Counted from the stretch's first letter, positions 10,327 through 21,604 are shown. The stretch is 64,000 nucleotides of DNA from Chlamydomonas reinhardtii (GCF_000002595.2 NC_057019.1:4634880-4698879); one strand, 5' to 3'. Notes: generated by a model from the letters alone, not told the origin. A program made the numbers and translations.

Positions 10327-11469
10327 CGCGCGCTCCCCCCCAGGACATCGAGGCGCCCGGCATCGCGGAGATGGCCTTCAACGCGATCCAGGACGCGCCC
10401 ATCGACAACCGGCGCGGGCTGTACGAGCACATCGTGATCAGCGGCGGCAGCACCATGTACCCGGGCATGTCCACCCGCATGGACAAGGAGATGCGGCAGC
10501 TGTACCTGGACCGCGTGCTCAAGGTGGGGGAGGCGGAGGAGGAGGAGGAGGAGGAGGGGGAGGAGGAGGGCAGTGTTAGTGGGAACAGAGTGGATTAGTC
10601 ACCTGGCTGAAGTGCCGACGTCCAAGGGGGAAGGGGTTGCGAGGTCAAGGCAATGGGAGCAGGGAGGGTTGGGATGCGCCACTACCTAAACAACGCAGGC
10701 CGTGAGGTTGCGGTGGATGCACGTGGCGGACAGCCCGCCGGGACAAGCGTGCATACACCGAACCATTCCCCCACCACCTTCTTGGCATCTGTGTTTCCCC
10801 TACTTCGTGCTGTCGGTCGCACACCACCATCAACCCGCCCGCCCTGCACCGCCACCCTACCCCAACCCCCAACCCCACCCCACTCCCCGCTCTCATTCTC
10901 TCAGCTGACCATGAATGTAACCCCCACCCCGCCCCCTGCCAGGGCGACATGTCCGGCCTGCGCAAGCTCAAGCTGCACATCGCCGACCCGCCCAACCGCA
11001 AACACATGGTGTTCCTGGGCGGCGCGGTGCTGGCGGACATCATGAAGGTGAGGGGGGGGGAGGTGGGTGGGCGGGTTGGAGGGAGCGGGGGACCAGCAAG
11101 GGGCGCGGGAGGGAACGCCGTTGACGTTGATGGTGTTCAAGGTGTGTGCCGAGTACTGACAGCTTTTTGGGCGACTGCGATGTTACCGGGGTTGGTCAGT
11201 GTGATGGGGTCTGCACGCGCCGCCATCGGCAGACCTACCCGCATCCAGGCCGCGCCTCATCTGACAGACCTTGCGCAAGCGACACACTTGTGGCGCCTTT
11301 TGCCGGCGCCATCCCCTGCACCCCTGGTTCATTTGGAACTGCTCTTGACGACCTTTCCTGCCCACCTTGCACGCACGCGCCTGCGCAGAGCCACCCCGAC
11401 TTCTGGATCACGCGGGCGCAGTACGCGGAGGACCCGGCGGGGGCGCTGCGCAAGTGCGGCATCGCGTAG
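6432..11469 (+). CDS. ARP2: Actin-related protein 2 (Arp2/3 complex subunit)
   Basis: Eleven exons: 6432-6482, 6741-6854, 7498-7583, 7873-8012, 8289-8350, 8687-8773, 9150-9251, 9609-9785, 10344-10523, 10943-11047, 11389-11469 (TAG). Reading frame closes at 394 residues, the same as human ARP2. Actin-fold landmarks are in order: [14 protein letters not shown] at the start, [15 protein letters not shown], then [12 protein letters not shown] (second phosphate loop), [30 protein letters not shown], and [17 protein letters not shown] near the end. ARP2 and ARP3 form the template for a new branched actin filament in the cytoplasm. LYAQGLLTG and the [16 protein letters not shown] block favour ARP2 over actin or ARP3. 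Introns carry a minisatellite, an (AC)n tract and copies of motif families A, B, C and D. It starts 242 bases from a divergent gene. Confidence 0.97.
7167..7216 (+). repeat. Intronic motif A, copy 1 (ARP2 intron 2)
   Basis: Begins TTGTAGATACCAGCCC and ends near GAGCGAGGA. Sense to the gene, 312 bases after the donor, and followed 80 bases later by a motif C copy. Confidence 0.75.
7297..7336 (-). repeat. Intronic motif C, copy 1 (ARP2 intron 2)
   Basis: Contains TATTTCGTTGGGCTCTGG followed by CATGTACCCC. The same block recurs at 31838-31878 and 54826-54862 in introns of two other genes. Here it is antisense to the gene relative to those copies. Confidence 0.65.
7401..7497. repeat. Tandem CTGCCGCCCACA-type repeat
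   Basis: Imperfect units of CTGCCGCCCACA and shorter forms run up to the 3' splice site of ARP2 intron 2 and form its pyrimidine-rich tract. Confidence 0.7.
8351..8541. repeat. GTGTGTGTCCGG minisatellite in ARP2 intron 5
   Basis: About 15 tandem units of GTGTGTGTCCGG and close variants begin at the donor itself (the exon ends at 8350). Each unit contains donor-like GTGTGT. The tract ends in GTGTTAGAGAGCACAAAGG, a motif D-like tail. Confidence 0.85.
8536..8557 (+). repeat. Intronic motif D, copy 1 (ARP2 intron 5)
   Basis: GTTAGAGAGCACAAAGGAA follows a GT-rich tract. It resembles GTTAAAGAGCACAAGGAAA at 61951-61974. Confidence 0.5.
8800..8849 (+). repeat. Intronic motif A, copy 2 (ARP2 intron 6)
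   Basis: TTAGATACCAGCCCGAACT begins 26 bases after the donor, behind a G tract, and ends GAGCGAGGAGG-like. Sense to the gene. Confidence 0.75.
9273..9301 (+). repeat. Intronic motif D, copy 2 (ARP2 intron 7)
   Basis: GTGTGAAACACAAAACAAAC and GGAACAA lie between two GT-rich tracts. Near copies are at 9881-9905, 33125-33148 and 49925-49955. Confidence 0.5.
9549..9577 (+). repeat. Intronic motif B, copy 1 (ARP2 intron 7)
   Basis: CTTAACTAATCATGAATG then TAACCCT, 31 bases before the 3' splice site. Sense to the gene. Confidence 0.75.
9881..9905 (+). repeat. Intronic motif D, copy 3 (ARP2 intron 8)
   Basis: GTGTGTTAAAAAAACGAAAC plus GAAAG follows a GT-rich tract. It is nearly the same as 33125-33148 in the acyl-CoA oxidase gene. 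Confidence 0.6.
10291..10324. repeat. (AC)n microsatellite in ARP2 intron 8
   Basis: About 17 AC units lie just upstream of the 3' splice site of exon 9. Confidence 0.95.
10896..10925 (+). repeat. Intronic motif B, copy 2 (ARP2 intron 9)
   Basis: AGCTGACCATGAATGTAACC with a C-rich tail, 17 bases before the 3' splice site at 10942/10943. Confidence 0.7.
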
Positions 11470-11810
11470 CACTGAGGACTCGCCCGGCTGGCTGCACAGG
11501 GACTTTGTGCGCTGTCTTAGAAGGACACACGGGGCAAGGGTGTGCGCTGTGTCAGGAGGGAATCAGAGGAACGGGTGTGTGCGCTGCGTGCGCGCGCAAG
11601 CGGCCTGGCGGCTGGAACAGCACCACTTGGCGGTGCCACTGTCTCACGCGGTGCCCAATCAGGCAACCAGGATGGCGCAGGGTTGCCGCATGGGTGGCGC
11701 GCGTTGTGCAGGGCGCTGGGGCAGTTGTCAGCAGGGGAGGTGCCAGCGGCGGCTGCCAGGCGCCGGCAAGCGGCCGGCGGCGGCCGGGCGCATGCGCAGG
11801 GCCGACCGGC

Positions 11811-11890
11811 AGGCGGTGTAGCAGCAGTGGCAGGCGGTGTAGCAGCGGTGGCAGGCGGTGTTGCAGCGGCGGCAGGCGGTGTAGCAGCGG
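11811..11890. repeat. 21-base tandem repeat in ARP2 3' region
   Basis: About four units of GGCAGGCGGTGTAGCAGCGG-like sequence, with unit-to-unit substitutions. Confidence 0.75.
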
Positions 11891-12170
11891 GTGAAAGGGG
11901 CGCTGTAGCAGGCGGCAGCTGGACAGTGCGGCCTAGTGCGGCCAGGCAGCCATGCACCGAGCCGCAGAGCCAGGCCGCCTAGCTGTATTTGCTGGGGGTG
12001 CCTGTGGTAGTGGCGTGGCGCAAAGGACGTGCGTGATATCATGTGAGGCTGGCGGCTGGCGGCGGACGATTTGGCACGACCGCGGACCGGGCTTTAGGGC
12101 CAAGGAGCCGCAAGCAGCCGCATGCATTGTGGGTGGCGTGGCCTGGAGCCTCCTACAACGCGTTGCTTGG

Positions 12171-12175
12171 TGTAA
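12171..12175 (+). terminator. Probable ARP2 polyadenylation signal TGTAA
   Basis: First TGTAA seen downstream of the ARP2 stop (702 bases). TGTAA is the usual signal in Chlamydomonas and its relatives. Confidence 0.5.
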
Positions 12176-13193
12176 TGAATTCAATGGCACTTCATTCCGC
12201 AGTGTCAATTGAGCCCACTTTGGGGACAGGTTCGATTTTGTGGTGTGAGGGCCGCCTCACCCCGGTTAGCGCACGTGCTTAAGTGCTCTGCAGCAGTGTC
12301 GTCGCAGGGTGCAAACGTCGGGTTGCATGCAGGGGCGACCTGACCATCTCGGGGGCTGTATTGGGCTCGGGGAGCCACCGCTGCCGCCCGCCACCCGGGG
12401 GCAGCGGCCAGGGCGCACCGTGCGCCCGGTGCTGCCATGCGATGGCCGATGGCACGCGTGGAGGGCAGCAAAACACCACGACTGTGTGGTGCGATGAGCA
12501 AGGCATGGCTGCGCGGCTAGCCGGGCGCTGGAAATATCGAACTGCTGATGCACTGTTGCCACAATTTGTCTATGCTAGCTGAGTACGGTACTTGACTGGC
12601 CAGGCGCCTGGCTTCCGCACCATATTGTTTCGCTAAAATTCTCAAGCTCTGTAGCTGTCTTCTAGCCTAACAGAAGCCCAGCGAGCTGCGGTATCAGCTA
12701 GCGGGTCGCGGCGCACGCAGGCGCAGCCGCGCTGGCACGGCTGCACGGGGCGGTTGGGGCGTTGGCCTGCGTTGGCATACCTGGGTGATGGCGCTGGGGG
12801 CTGGCCTGTGGCGAATGTCGGCCGCCTGACGGAAGGGCGTACAGCGCGATTCCATTGTAGGGCGGCGTGAGGGGGAGGGTGGGGGGGCTGGGCGAGTCAC
12901 TTCGGCTTCATTGACCCGACACTCTTAATAGCCCATGCGCCATGCGTGACGATCACGTCTGTCATACCGGCGCATTCGGGCCCCGTGTCCAGCTAAAATA
13001 TATTATCTGATACTTGCTTTCATTCTGTACTCGTCCTGACGCCCGTGTGAGCCCCTAGACAAACCTAATATCGTGCTTTAACCCTGCCAACTCTTTGACG
13101 ACTGACCATGCCCTGAACACCTGGGTTTGTGTTGAGTAATATAATAGCTAGCTAGCTTGTGCTTTCTGTCACCGTCGCCGGGCTTGCCGGGGC

Positions 13194-16100
13194 ATGGCAA
13201 GCGGTTCTCTTCAGCGATGTGGCTTGCCATCTGTGGCGGGGGCGACACCACGATCATGTAGACCACCGATATGCGTTGCCGCAGCCGGCCGAGGACTTCC
13301 CAGGCTTGCTCGCCGTGCGCTGCGCCCGGACCAGCGCTCAGCCGCGCTGACCAGTTCTGGCGTCTTGAGCGGGAGAAAAGGATGGCAGAACAGCGGCGTG
13401 TGCCACTCGCCACGCAGGCGGACGATAGCGCAGTCGAGCGAGGCGAGCATGCTCGTGCCGCTGGGGCTCGACTTTCTCACGTTCCTTTCCGCGACAGTGC
13501 TGGTGATCCCGCTATTCAAGTCTCTAAAGCTATCACCTGTATTGGGCTTCCTCTTCAGCGGCGTGGTGTTGAAGCAGCTTGGGTAAGCCGGTCGCGCGCT
13601 TTTGAGCATCGTGTCAGCGCTCGGCGCCAGCCACAGAATGCAACTCCCAGCCCCGCTAAATGCCACACAAGCATGTAAAATATCCGATGGCAGGGACCGC
13701 AGCGGGCGCAGGTGTAGTTCGCACGTGAACCGGGGCGGCGCGTGGGCGGTTGTGTGGTCTCCCCGACGCCCCGTCCGACCCCTTGCAACACCCTCACAAC
13801 GCGTGCTGCGGTCCGCGACCACACGCCTGACATGCAGCCCCTTTGGCACCCTGCCTCCCCTCGCGCTGATTTCGTTCCGGCTGGCTCTGCCCGCCGTGGC
13901 CGGCCCGCCCGTTCCCACAGGCTGTTTCAGGACCTAAAGGACACGGAGCGCCTAGCAGAGTTGGGTGTGCTGTTCCTGCTGTTTGAGATGGGGCTTGAGC
14001 TGTCTCTGGACCGTCTCAAGGTGAGATGGGCGAATGGAAGGAGAGGGGGCGGGTGGGGTTGGGGTGGATGGCGTCACATGTTTGTAGGTCCAAAAGGATG
14101 CGGGCCAGGGGCTGGGTGTGAAGGACGAATCCGTTTGGAGTCAATGCGGCAGGCGGCGCCGTTGCAGGCCGGCGCGGGAAGGCATGGTGAGGCAATCAGA
14201 CGCAGTATCGGTACAGGGACTATGGTAGGATTGTATTCGCACCTGCGCTGCACGAGTACGCTGCTGTCGCATCCGCGCAACGCCACACGTGAGCTCTGTG
14301 GCCCGCATTCAACCACACCCATCCCGTCACCCCCCCCCCCCCGCACACACAGGCTCTCGCCAAGTACGCGTTCGGCATCGGCAGCCTGCAGGTGCTGCTG
14401 TGCACGGGCATCTTCACGGCCTTCGCGCTGCCGGCGGGGCACAGCATCGGGACCATCTTCCTGGAGCAGGTGGGGGCTGGCGCTTGGGCGGCGGCATAAT
14501 GGCGGGGTGGGGGAGGTATCCAGGGAGCTACCCAGCTAGCCAGCTGGCTGACATGCCGGCTAGCCCAGGTTTATTGCAGCATCAGGGCCGTACAGGGCGG
14601 AGGCTTGACAGGAAGCGAGGGGACGTGATGCAGCCGCGCGGCAAGTGCTCAGCACACAGCAAGCGCGGCTGCGGGCGCCAGCACCGCACTTCACGCGCGC
14701 ATCCCGCTCCGCGAACCCTATCCTGTCCCGCCCCGCTTTTCCCCAAACACCATCACCTTCAACTCGCCACCCATGCCTGGCCTCACACCCACCCAACCAC
14801 CCAACCAACCACCCAACCAACCAACGGCCCAACCAACCAACTCGTCCCCACGCCCCCACCAACACCAGGTTGCGCACGCGCCTCACCGGCTGGTGTCCAT
14901 CCGCTCTGTGGACGAGGCGGTGGTGATTGGCGCCGCGCTGTCCATGAGCAGCAGCGCCTTCGTGCTGCAGCTGCTGCGCGAGCGCGGCGAGGTCACGTCC
15001 AAGTTCGGCAACGCCACACTGGGTGTGCTGCTGTTCCAGGTGGGCGGTGGCGCTGTGGTGGTGGGGTGGTGGGGTTAACTTCGAACCGATCCCGTAGGGG
15101 ATGGTGGGGGTGGTGGGGGTGGTGGTGGGGGGTCCAGGTGGGGGTTGTGGATTCCAGATCAAACTGCACCGAACCCAATGCAACAGAGCGAGGAGGGGGT
15201 GTTGGGATGGGGTTGGGGGTGGTGCGTTGGTGGCGGTGCGCGTGTAGCGGTGGCGGTGTGTGCTTGGGTGGAGATGGTTACGGGGCGGCCCTGTGCTAAA
15301 GCCCGTACCCATGGATGCAGCCAACCGGTGATGGAGTGCTATGGTGGTCAAGTAAGACGCATGCAGTCCCACATCCCCCCACACCCCTGCACCTCCCCAC
15401 ACAACCCCCTGCACCTCCACCTGCGCCTCCACAGGACATTGCGGTGGTTCCCTTCCTGGTGCTGCTGCCGCTCATCACCACACACGGCACCGACCTGGAG
15501 GTGAGCAGCGGCGGTAACAGGGGCACCGCGGCAGCGGGAACACACGCGGCCGGGACGGCCGGGACGGCCAGGGAGACGCCATTCACACCCACCCGGCCTT
15601 TGCATCTGGCCTGCACCGGGCCCTCGGAGCCCACCACCCTCTCTGGCCCGCGCGCTCTTCCTGCCCCTCCTGCCTTCACTTCTTAAATAAGTATGAATGT
15701 AGTAACCCCTCCTGTCATCATCCCGAGCCCTTGCCCTCCTCCTCCTGCCGCGCAGGGCGCCTCCCCCGTGAGCCTGCTCAGCCAGCTGGGCCCCACGGCG
15801 CTGCAGACGGTGGCGGGGCTGGGCGCACTGCTGCTGGCGGACCGGCTCATCATGAAGCGCATCTTCGAGGTGCGCGGCAGCAGCGGCAGCAGGGACTGGG
15901 GCAGTGAGGGGAGGGGGCGGCGGGAGCAGCAGGGGGAGGGGCAGCAGCAGGGGCAGGGGAGGAGGTGGGGGCTGAATGTGGGCTACTGGGATGTGTGTGC
16001 GTTTTGGGAAAAAGATATCACATCGCATGGACAGAACGACATGAATGCGGGTGAGGAGTATTGGGGATAAATGCCAGAATTGGGTCAGCCTGGAATTGTC

Positions 16101-18331
16101 GGCAGGGTCTGCTCCTGATCAGCTCCCGCTCCCCTTTGGTTCCCTCTTGGATGGCTTACCCATTCCCCCACGGCCTCCCTTGCCTCCTCCTCTCCCCTCC
16201 TCTCCCTCTCCCGCCCCAGATGGTGGCCCAGTCGCGCAACAGCGAGACCTTCATCGCGCTGTGCCTGCTGACGGTGGCGGGCACGTCGCTCATCACGCAG
16301 CGCCTGGGGCTGTCAGACACCATGGGCGCCTTTCTGGCGGGCGTGCTGCTCAGCGAGACAAGCTACCGCACACAGGTGGGGCCGGGCGGCGGCATGGAAG
16401 GAGGCTTGCTGCATTGGAAGCGTTATCTGGGGAGTTGGGAATCGGGGAAAGGGGGTGGGTAGGCATTCATGCGAACGGTGTGTATTCAAGATGGAAGTGC
16501 CGGGGGGCCGGGGTGGAGGGGGAGGCACGTGGATCGGAAGGATGTGAGGTCGGAGACCGGCTGGGACTACTTACGCCTCACCACCACCGCCACCACCACC
16601 ACCCGCCACGCCTGACCTCGTGCCCCCGCCACCCCTCCCCCTCCGCTCCAGGTGGAGGCCGACATCCGGCCCTTCAAGGGTCTGCTGCTGGGGCTGTTCT
16701 TCGTCACCACCGGCTCCTCCATCAACCTGCAGTTCCTGCAGCTGCACTGGCAGGAGGTGGGGCCGGCGCGGCGGTTTGCGTGCGTGTTTGCGTGCATGTG
16801 TAAGCACTTGTATGTGTTTTTTTGTGGGCCGAGAGGCGTGCGGCGGATGAGGCGAGCATCAGCCGGGTGTCGAAAACTCAGGAAGGGTTCACTGTAACTG
16901 CCGCGCTCTCCTTAACCTTCAACCTCGCACTCTTCGGACTGCAGGCGGGCTGGATCCTGGCGGGCCTGGTGACCATCAAGACGGTGGTGGTGGCGGCGGT
17001 GGGGCAGCTGTTCGGACTGACCAGGTGCGTGGGCGTGGGGTGTGGGATGTGGGGTGTGGGTTGGTGGCGGGGGTGGCGGAGGAGGAGCACATGGAGATGT
17101 GGAAGGGAGTGGAATGGCGGCGACAGCGGGGTCACGGCACGGTCAGGCCATCAGGCTCGCTCAGCAACCGCGGGACACGGCATGTGCTGGGAGTAGCCTC
17201 TTGCCAAACCTACTGACTGCGTTTGCATATTCGTAATGTTGCATGCAGGAGCGAGAGCATTCGGACTGGCTTCATGCTATCGCAGGTAAGCACCGCGGTC
17301 GTTTACTTTCTGCGGGCTCGCAGTTACACACAACACCGCCTAACCGCTCGCTGTTACTGGGGTGGCTGAATTAGCCTATACATACAAGGTGCCGCATTCT
17401 TGTCTGAGCACCTAGCCAGTGCGGCTGCTCATGGGCACACCTCGGCCCCGTCTCCACAGGGCGGCGAGTTTGCGTTCGTGTTGTTGTCGCTGGCCAACCA
17501 GCTGCGCATCCTGCCCACCAACCTCAACCAGCTGCTCATCATCGTGGTGCGTGGGGGTGGCGGTGGGGCAGGAGTGGGGCAGGAGCGGGGCAGGAGCGGG
17601 GCAGGAGCGGGGCAGCAGTGGGGCGGTGGTGGGGCAGGAGTGGGGCAGCAGTGGGGTAGGAGTGGGCTGGTTCGGGCAAGGGGCAGGGCGGGTGGCCTTG
17701 CGGTGGGCGGGCAAAGGCTAGGGCGCAACACGTGCCACTCCGTGCAACACACCCTGTCCGCCCAGCAGACAGCACCAAACATCAGAACCCCACGTGACAC
17801 TGAGCTGCTGCTGCTGCCGCTGCTCTGTTCCCGCGGGCCGCAGGTGGTCCTGTCCATGGCGCTGACGCCCTTCCTGGCAGAGTCGGGCAAGGTGGTGGCC
17901 AACAAGCTGGACGAGCTGTGGCCGCCGGCGCCGCGCGGCAGCCCCAGCGGTGGCAGCGGCGTGCCGGCACTGGCGGGCGTGGGGCCTAGCGTGGCGTTGC
18001 TGGGAGCGGGCGGCGGTGATGGGGCGGCGGCGGGCGGCAGGAGCAGCTCGGACGACGACGCGTTGCACCACCAGGTGTGTGTCTGTGCGAGAGAGAGAGA
18101 GAGAGAGAGAGTGTGTGTTTTGTTTGTGTGGGCTTGGGTGTCACGTGTTGTTGGGTTGGGTGGGAGTGGGGTGGGGCTTGGCGAGGTGGGTGGGGTTTGG
18201 GGTTTCGGCGCGAACTCGGCGCCTTCCCATCAATGTGCAGCGAAGCGGCCCAGCCACTCGCAGCGGCTCTCCTTGGGCTTGGGATCAAGTACCCCGTCCA
18301 CTTCCCTCCTCGTCCCTCCCACCCAACCCGC

Positions 18332-18406
<75 letters not shown>

Positions 18407-20548
18407 CACACGCACGCAACTCTGGGCGGGCCTCGTTTTGTTGTTTTCAATACACACGCCACGTGTCACCCGCAGGTGCCGGACCCGGTGGTCATCTGCG
18501 GCTTCTCGCCCGCCGGCCAGATGGTGGCCAACATGCTGGAGAGCCCGCTGGCCACGCCGGGCGGCGGCGGCGAGCCGCCCGCCTACCTGGCGTTCGACCT
18601 GGACCCGGAGCGAGTGGCGGCGGGGCGCAAGGCGGGCTTCAAGGTGGGCGCGAGGGCGCGAGGGTGCGGGTGTGCCGGTGCGGGTATGTGGGTGCGGGTG
18701 CAGGGGGTGGGAGTGGGTGGGAGTGGGTGGGTGGGTGTGCTGGAGGGTGGGGGTGGGGGTATGGGGGTGGGGGTATGGGGGTAGGGGGCATGGCACGAGA
18801 GAAGGCGGGGGACGTGGTGCTGCTGTTTGGCGCGTGAGCGTGTCGCGATTTCATGATAGCGACATGATCCCTGCCCCTCCATTCCGCCCACGCCTATCCC
18901 TGCGAACCTCCCGCACCCCCGCTGCGCCCGCCCGCGCGTGTGCAGGTGGTGTGGGGCGACGCCACGCGCGGCGCCGTGCTGCGTGCCGCGGGCGTGGATG
19001 CGCCGCGCGCCGTGGCTGTGTGCTACGCCGACAAGGAGTCGGCGCTGCAGGCGGTGTACACCTGCCGGGCAGAGTTCCCAGCCGTGCCCATCTACGCCTG
19101 CGCCGCGGACCTCAGGTGCGGCTGCGAGCGGGGAGGGTGGGGAGGATGGGGAGGATGGGGCGGCGCGGGGGAGGGAGGGAGGGGGTCGAGGGCGGCTGCC
19201 CAGCAGGGGGCGAGGAGGCGGGGCGAGAGGCGGGGCGCTTGCGCGGGGCGAGGAGGCGTGGGGAGGAGCGGCGAGGAGGGGCTAGGAGGGTTTGGCGCGT
19301 TGGAGGCGGATGGATGGGGCCGTGCCGGGCCGCTAGGGCCAGCAGCTCACCTCACCTCCCACCCCGCACCCGGCCTCACCCCACCACCCCTGGACCCAAC
19401 CCCCAGCCACCCCTGGAACTCCCCACCCCACCCTCCCGCCACCCCTCCCAGGCACGCCGCGGAGCTGGAGGAGGCTGGCGCCAGCCGTGTGATCATCCGC
19501 TCCGTGGAGGCGGGCCTGGCGCTGGGCGGCGCGCTGCTGGGAGAGATGGGCGCCAGCGAGGCCGACTTGGCCTACCTCAAGCGCGGCATCGAGGAGACCA
19601 TCGAGGCGCGCACGCAGGCGCTCAGCGACTGGATGCACAACAACAGCGAGCAGGTGCGGGGGCGGGGAGAGGGGGGCGGGGGAGAGGGGGGCGGGGGGGG
19701 AGAGGGGGCGGGGTGAGGGGGGCGGGGGAGAGGGGGGCGGGGGGGAGAGGGGGGCGGGGGAGAGGGGCGAGGGGGAGAGGGGCGAGGGGGAGACGGGGGC
19801 AAGGGATGGGATGGGGGCGTGGGGATGGGATGGGCGGGATGATGGGTGCGTGCTTAGTGGTAGTCTGTTGTGGTGTACGTGCGAGCGTCCAGGCAGCTGG
19901 AGGTCCACCGTCAGTGTGGAAAGGATAATCAGTGGATGCACGCCAGCGGGGCATGCCGTGCTCGTCCGACCTCTGACTCGTCGCCGCCTTTAATGAACTG
20001 CGTCCGCCCGCTTCCCTCCCCACCGTCTACCACTTCCTAAACTAATCATGAATGTGACACCCCCCCACCACCACCACCACCAGGTGCCGGCCTTCAGCTC
20101 TCTGGACATGATTGTGCTCACGGGCGAGGCCGAGGACATTGCGCGCGGGGCCGCCGCAGCAGCAGCAGTCGCAGCCGCGGAGCGCGACGCCCAGGTCGCC
20201 GCCGCGCTGTCCGCGGAGGCGGCGCAGCCGTCGCCGCGGCAGCCGGTGCACGGCGCCAACGGCGCCGTGGGCGCGGTGAACGCGATGAATGGAGGCGTGA
20301 ATGGCGGCGCCAACGGAGGCAGCAGCAGCGGCGCGCTGGCCGGCGTGGCGATGCCGCGCCGCACCCTGGAGGTGGAGGTGGAGGTGGCGGGCTTCGTGGG
20401 TGCGGGGCAGAACGGCGGCGGCGTGACGGCGTCCGCCGCGACGGCCACGCCGCCCACCTCGTCGTCCGACGTGGAGGGCCCGGCGCCGGGCGAGGCCGGG
20501 CCGGTGGCCGTGGTGGACGCGGATTCGCAGGCACGCGTGCGCGCGTGA
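13194..20548 (+). CDS. KEA3: Plastid K+/H+ antiporter, KEA3 type
   Basis: Sixteen exons: 13194-13582, 13921-14020, 14353-14469, 14869-15039, 15435-15500, 15756-15869, 16220-16375, 16652-16756, 16945-17024, 17249-17285, 17460-17546, 17844-18074, 18476-18643, 18946-19115, 19452-19653, 20084-20548 (TGA); 885 residues, all phases agree. Residues 1-85 form an Arg/Ser-rich transit peptide; this upstream ATG was preferred to the in-frame ATG at residue 86 for that reason. A CPA2 antiporter domain follows (about 88-490), with GLDFLTFL, LLFEMGLELSLDRLK, GAALSMSSSAFVLQLL and QGGEFAFVLLSL. A Gly/Ser linker leads to an RCK/TrkA-N domain (552-730) with AFDLDPERVAAGRKAGF and WGDATRGAVLRAAGV. The match is closest to KEA3, the thylakoid antiporter that trades lumenal H+ for K+ and so tunes nonphotochemical quenching. 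The last exon adds an Ala/Gly-rich tail. The nucleotide-binding loop reads GFSPAG instead of GxGxxG. Confidence 0.95.
15144..15195 (+). repeat. Intronic motif A, copy 3 (KEA3 intron 4)
   Basis: GTTGTGGATTCCAGATCAAA with AACCCAATGCAACAGAGCG further on. It is a diverged sense copy, 104 bases after the donor. Confidence 0.65.
15677..15708 (+). repeat. Intronic motif B, copy 3 (KEA3 intron 5)
   Basis: CTTCTTAAATAAGTATGAAT then GTAGTAACCCC, 47 bases before the 3' splice site. Confidence 0.65.
17575..17660. repeat. GGGGCAGGAGC tandem repeat in KEA3 intron 11
   Basis: Short-period repeats of GGGGCAGGAGC and GGGGCAGCAGT in the 5' half of the intron. Confidence 0.7.
18336..18405. repeat. (AC)n microsatellite in KEA3 intron 12
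   Basis: About 35 uninterrupted AC units, upstream of the exon that opens the RCK domain. Confidence 0.95.
19660..19800. repeat. GAGGGGGGCGGGG tandem tract in KEA3 intron 15
   Basis: Imperfect purine-rich tandem units start just inside the donor. Long G runs on the sense strand may form quadruplexes, which is an inference. Confidence 0.7.
20031..20066 (+). repeat. Intronic motif B, copy 4 (KEA3 intron 15)
   Basis: CTAAACTAATCATGAATGTG followed by a C tract, 17 bases before the 3' splice site of the last exon. Confidence 0.75.
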
Positions 20549-21086
20549 GCGGCTGTGGAGATGGCACAGGTGGCGATTGGGAGCTGCGCTGCGCTGGGCA
20601 GGACGTGGGGTTGGGCAGGACGCGGGCAGGGAGCGGGAGAGGGAGCGAGTGCGGCTTTTGACGGCGTTGCTAGCGCGCGTCTTTGGCGCCTTGGCATCAG
20701 CCGTGTGTGGTGCGGATGGAAGCGCCATGCGGGGCAGGTGCTGCTGGGTCGACGTCGGGCTGCCGAAGGCAGGCCAGAGAGAGGGAAGGGAGCGGCAGGT
20801 GGCGTACGGTGCGGCAGGGATTCGTGGCGGGGGGAGGCCGGCCTGGACTGGAGGGCGGGCGGGCCGGCGGGGGCCTGGGGGCCTCCGCGCAGGGTTCATG
20901 CCTGCACGTGGTTTGGTTGGGTGAGTCGTCCGCCAGCGCGCTGGACGCTGCATTCGAAACATCGGAATGAGTTACATCACATGGCGTGGTACGGTGCGAC
21001 GCATCATCTTCCCACTTTTCCCCTTGAGAGGGAGATCCAAAACCGTTCTTGTCGCATGTGTGATTCAAGCTTGGAAACCTGTCCTA

Positions 21087-21162
21087 TGCTATGTCCGGGA
21101 GATGAGGTAGTTTCGAAACCTTCAGTAGTGGGCGCAGCCCACTTTTCCCTTGAGCGGGAACG
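21087..21162 (+). repeat. Hairpin-bearing interspersed repeat, copy R4
   Basis: It is the complement-strand match of R1 (949-1033), with GCTATGTCCGGGAGATGAGG shared apart from one base. Its stem is AGTGGGC/GCCCACT around GCA, so the pairing is kept although the bases differ from R1. A truncated relative lies at 21009-21036. Confidence 0.6.
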
Positions 21163-21604
21163 ACCTTTCGTTTCGCTGTGAGGGGACGCGAGGCGGACGC
21201 GCAGAGCCGGACTGGTCGCATGCTAGCATGACGGCGCATGGGAGGCATGCCGTATGGGCGTACTGCACTGCAAGGTTGGCGCCACTGGACCAGTGAGGCA
21301 ACCGTGTGTGTACTGTGTGGACGACGGGAGTGTTTATTCGCCATGCAGTTTTGGGACACCTGGGCTTTTGCGCGATTGTGTTCGTGTTTTGCTCTGTGCC
21401 GTTAGCTCCTGCGCAAGTATACTTGTTGCAGTGCGGCTATATCTTTGGATCGGTTCGTGTTTCTGGTGGATGTTGGTTTGCGTGTGGGAAAGTACGCCTG
21501 GCCGCGTCGTTGAAGAACGGGTTTTGCGCAGCCTGAGCACAGTGCTTCCTTGAAGCCTTCGGCTGCACGGTGTGTTGGTAGTGTTCGCCTAAGCCGGGCC
21601 ACAG

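Larger units (their letters stand above)
11470..13193. other. ARP2 3' region and KEA3 upstream region
   Basis: No gene is recognised between ARP2 and KEA3. The left part is the probable ARP2 3' untranslated region up to a TGTAA at 12171. A 21-base tandem repeat is at 11811-11890. The right part, including an A/T-richer block near 12990-13160, is the likely KEA3 promoter and leader. Confidence 0.5.

Noticed and set aside
17400-19928. Open frame of 842 codons running through KEA3 exons and introns
   Set aside because: It reads across clear GT-AG introns, a microsatellite and G-rich tracts. The spliced model restores the antiporter and RCK domains.
13194-20548. KEA1/KEA2 identity for the antiporter
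   Set aside because: The long N-terminal coiled-coil region of KEA1/2 is absent, and the GLDFLTFL to LLFEMGLELSL region fits KEA3 better.
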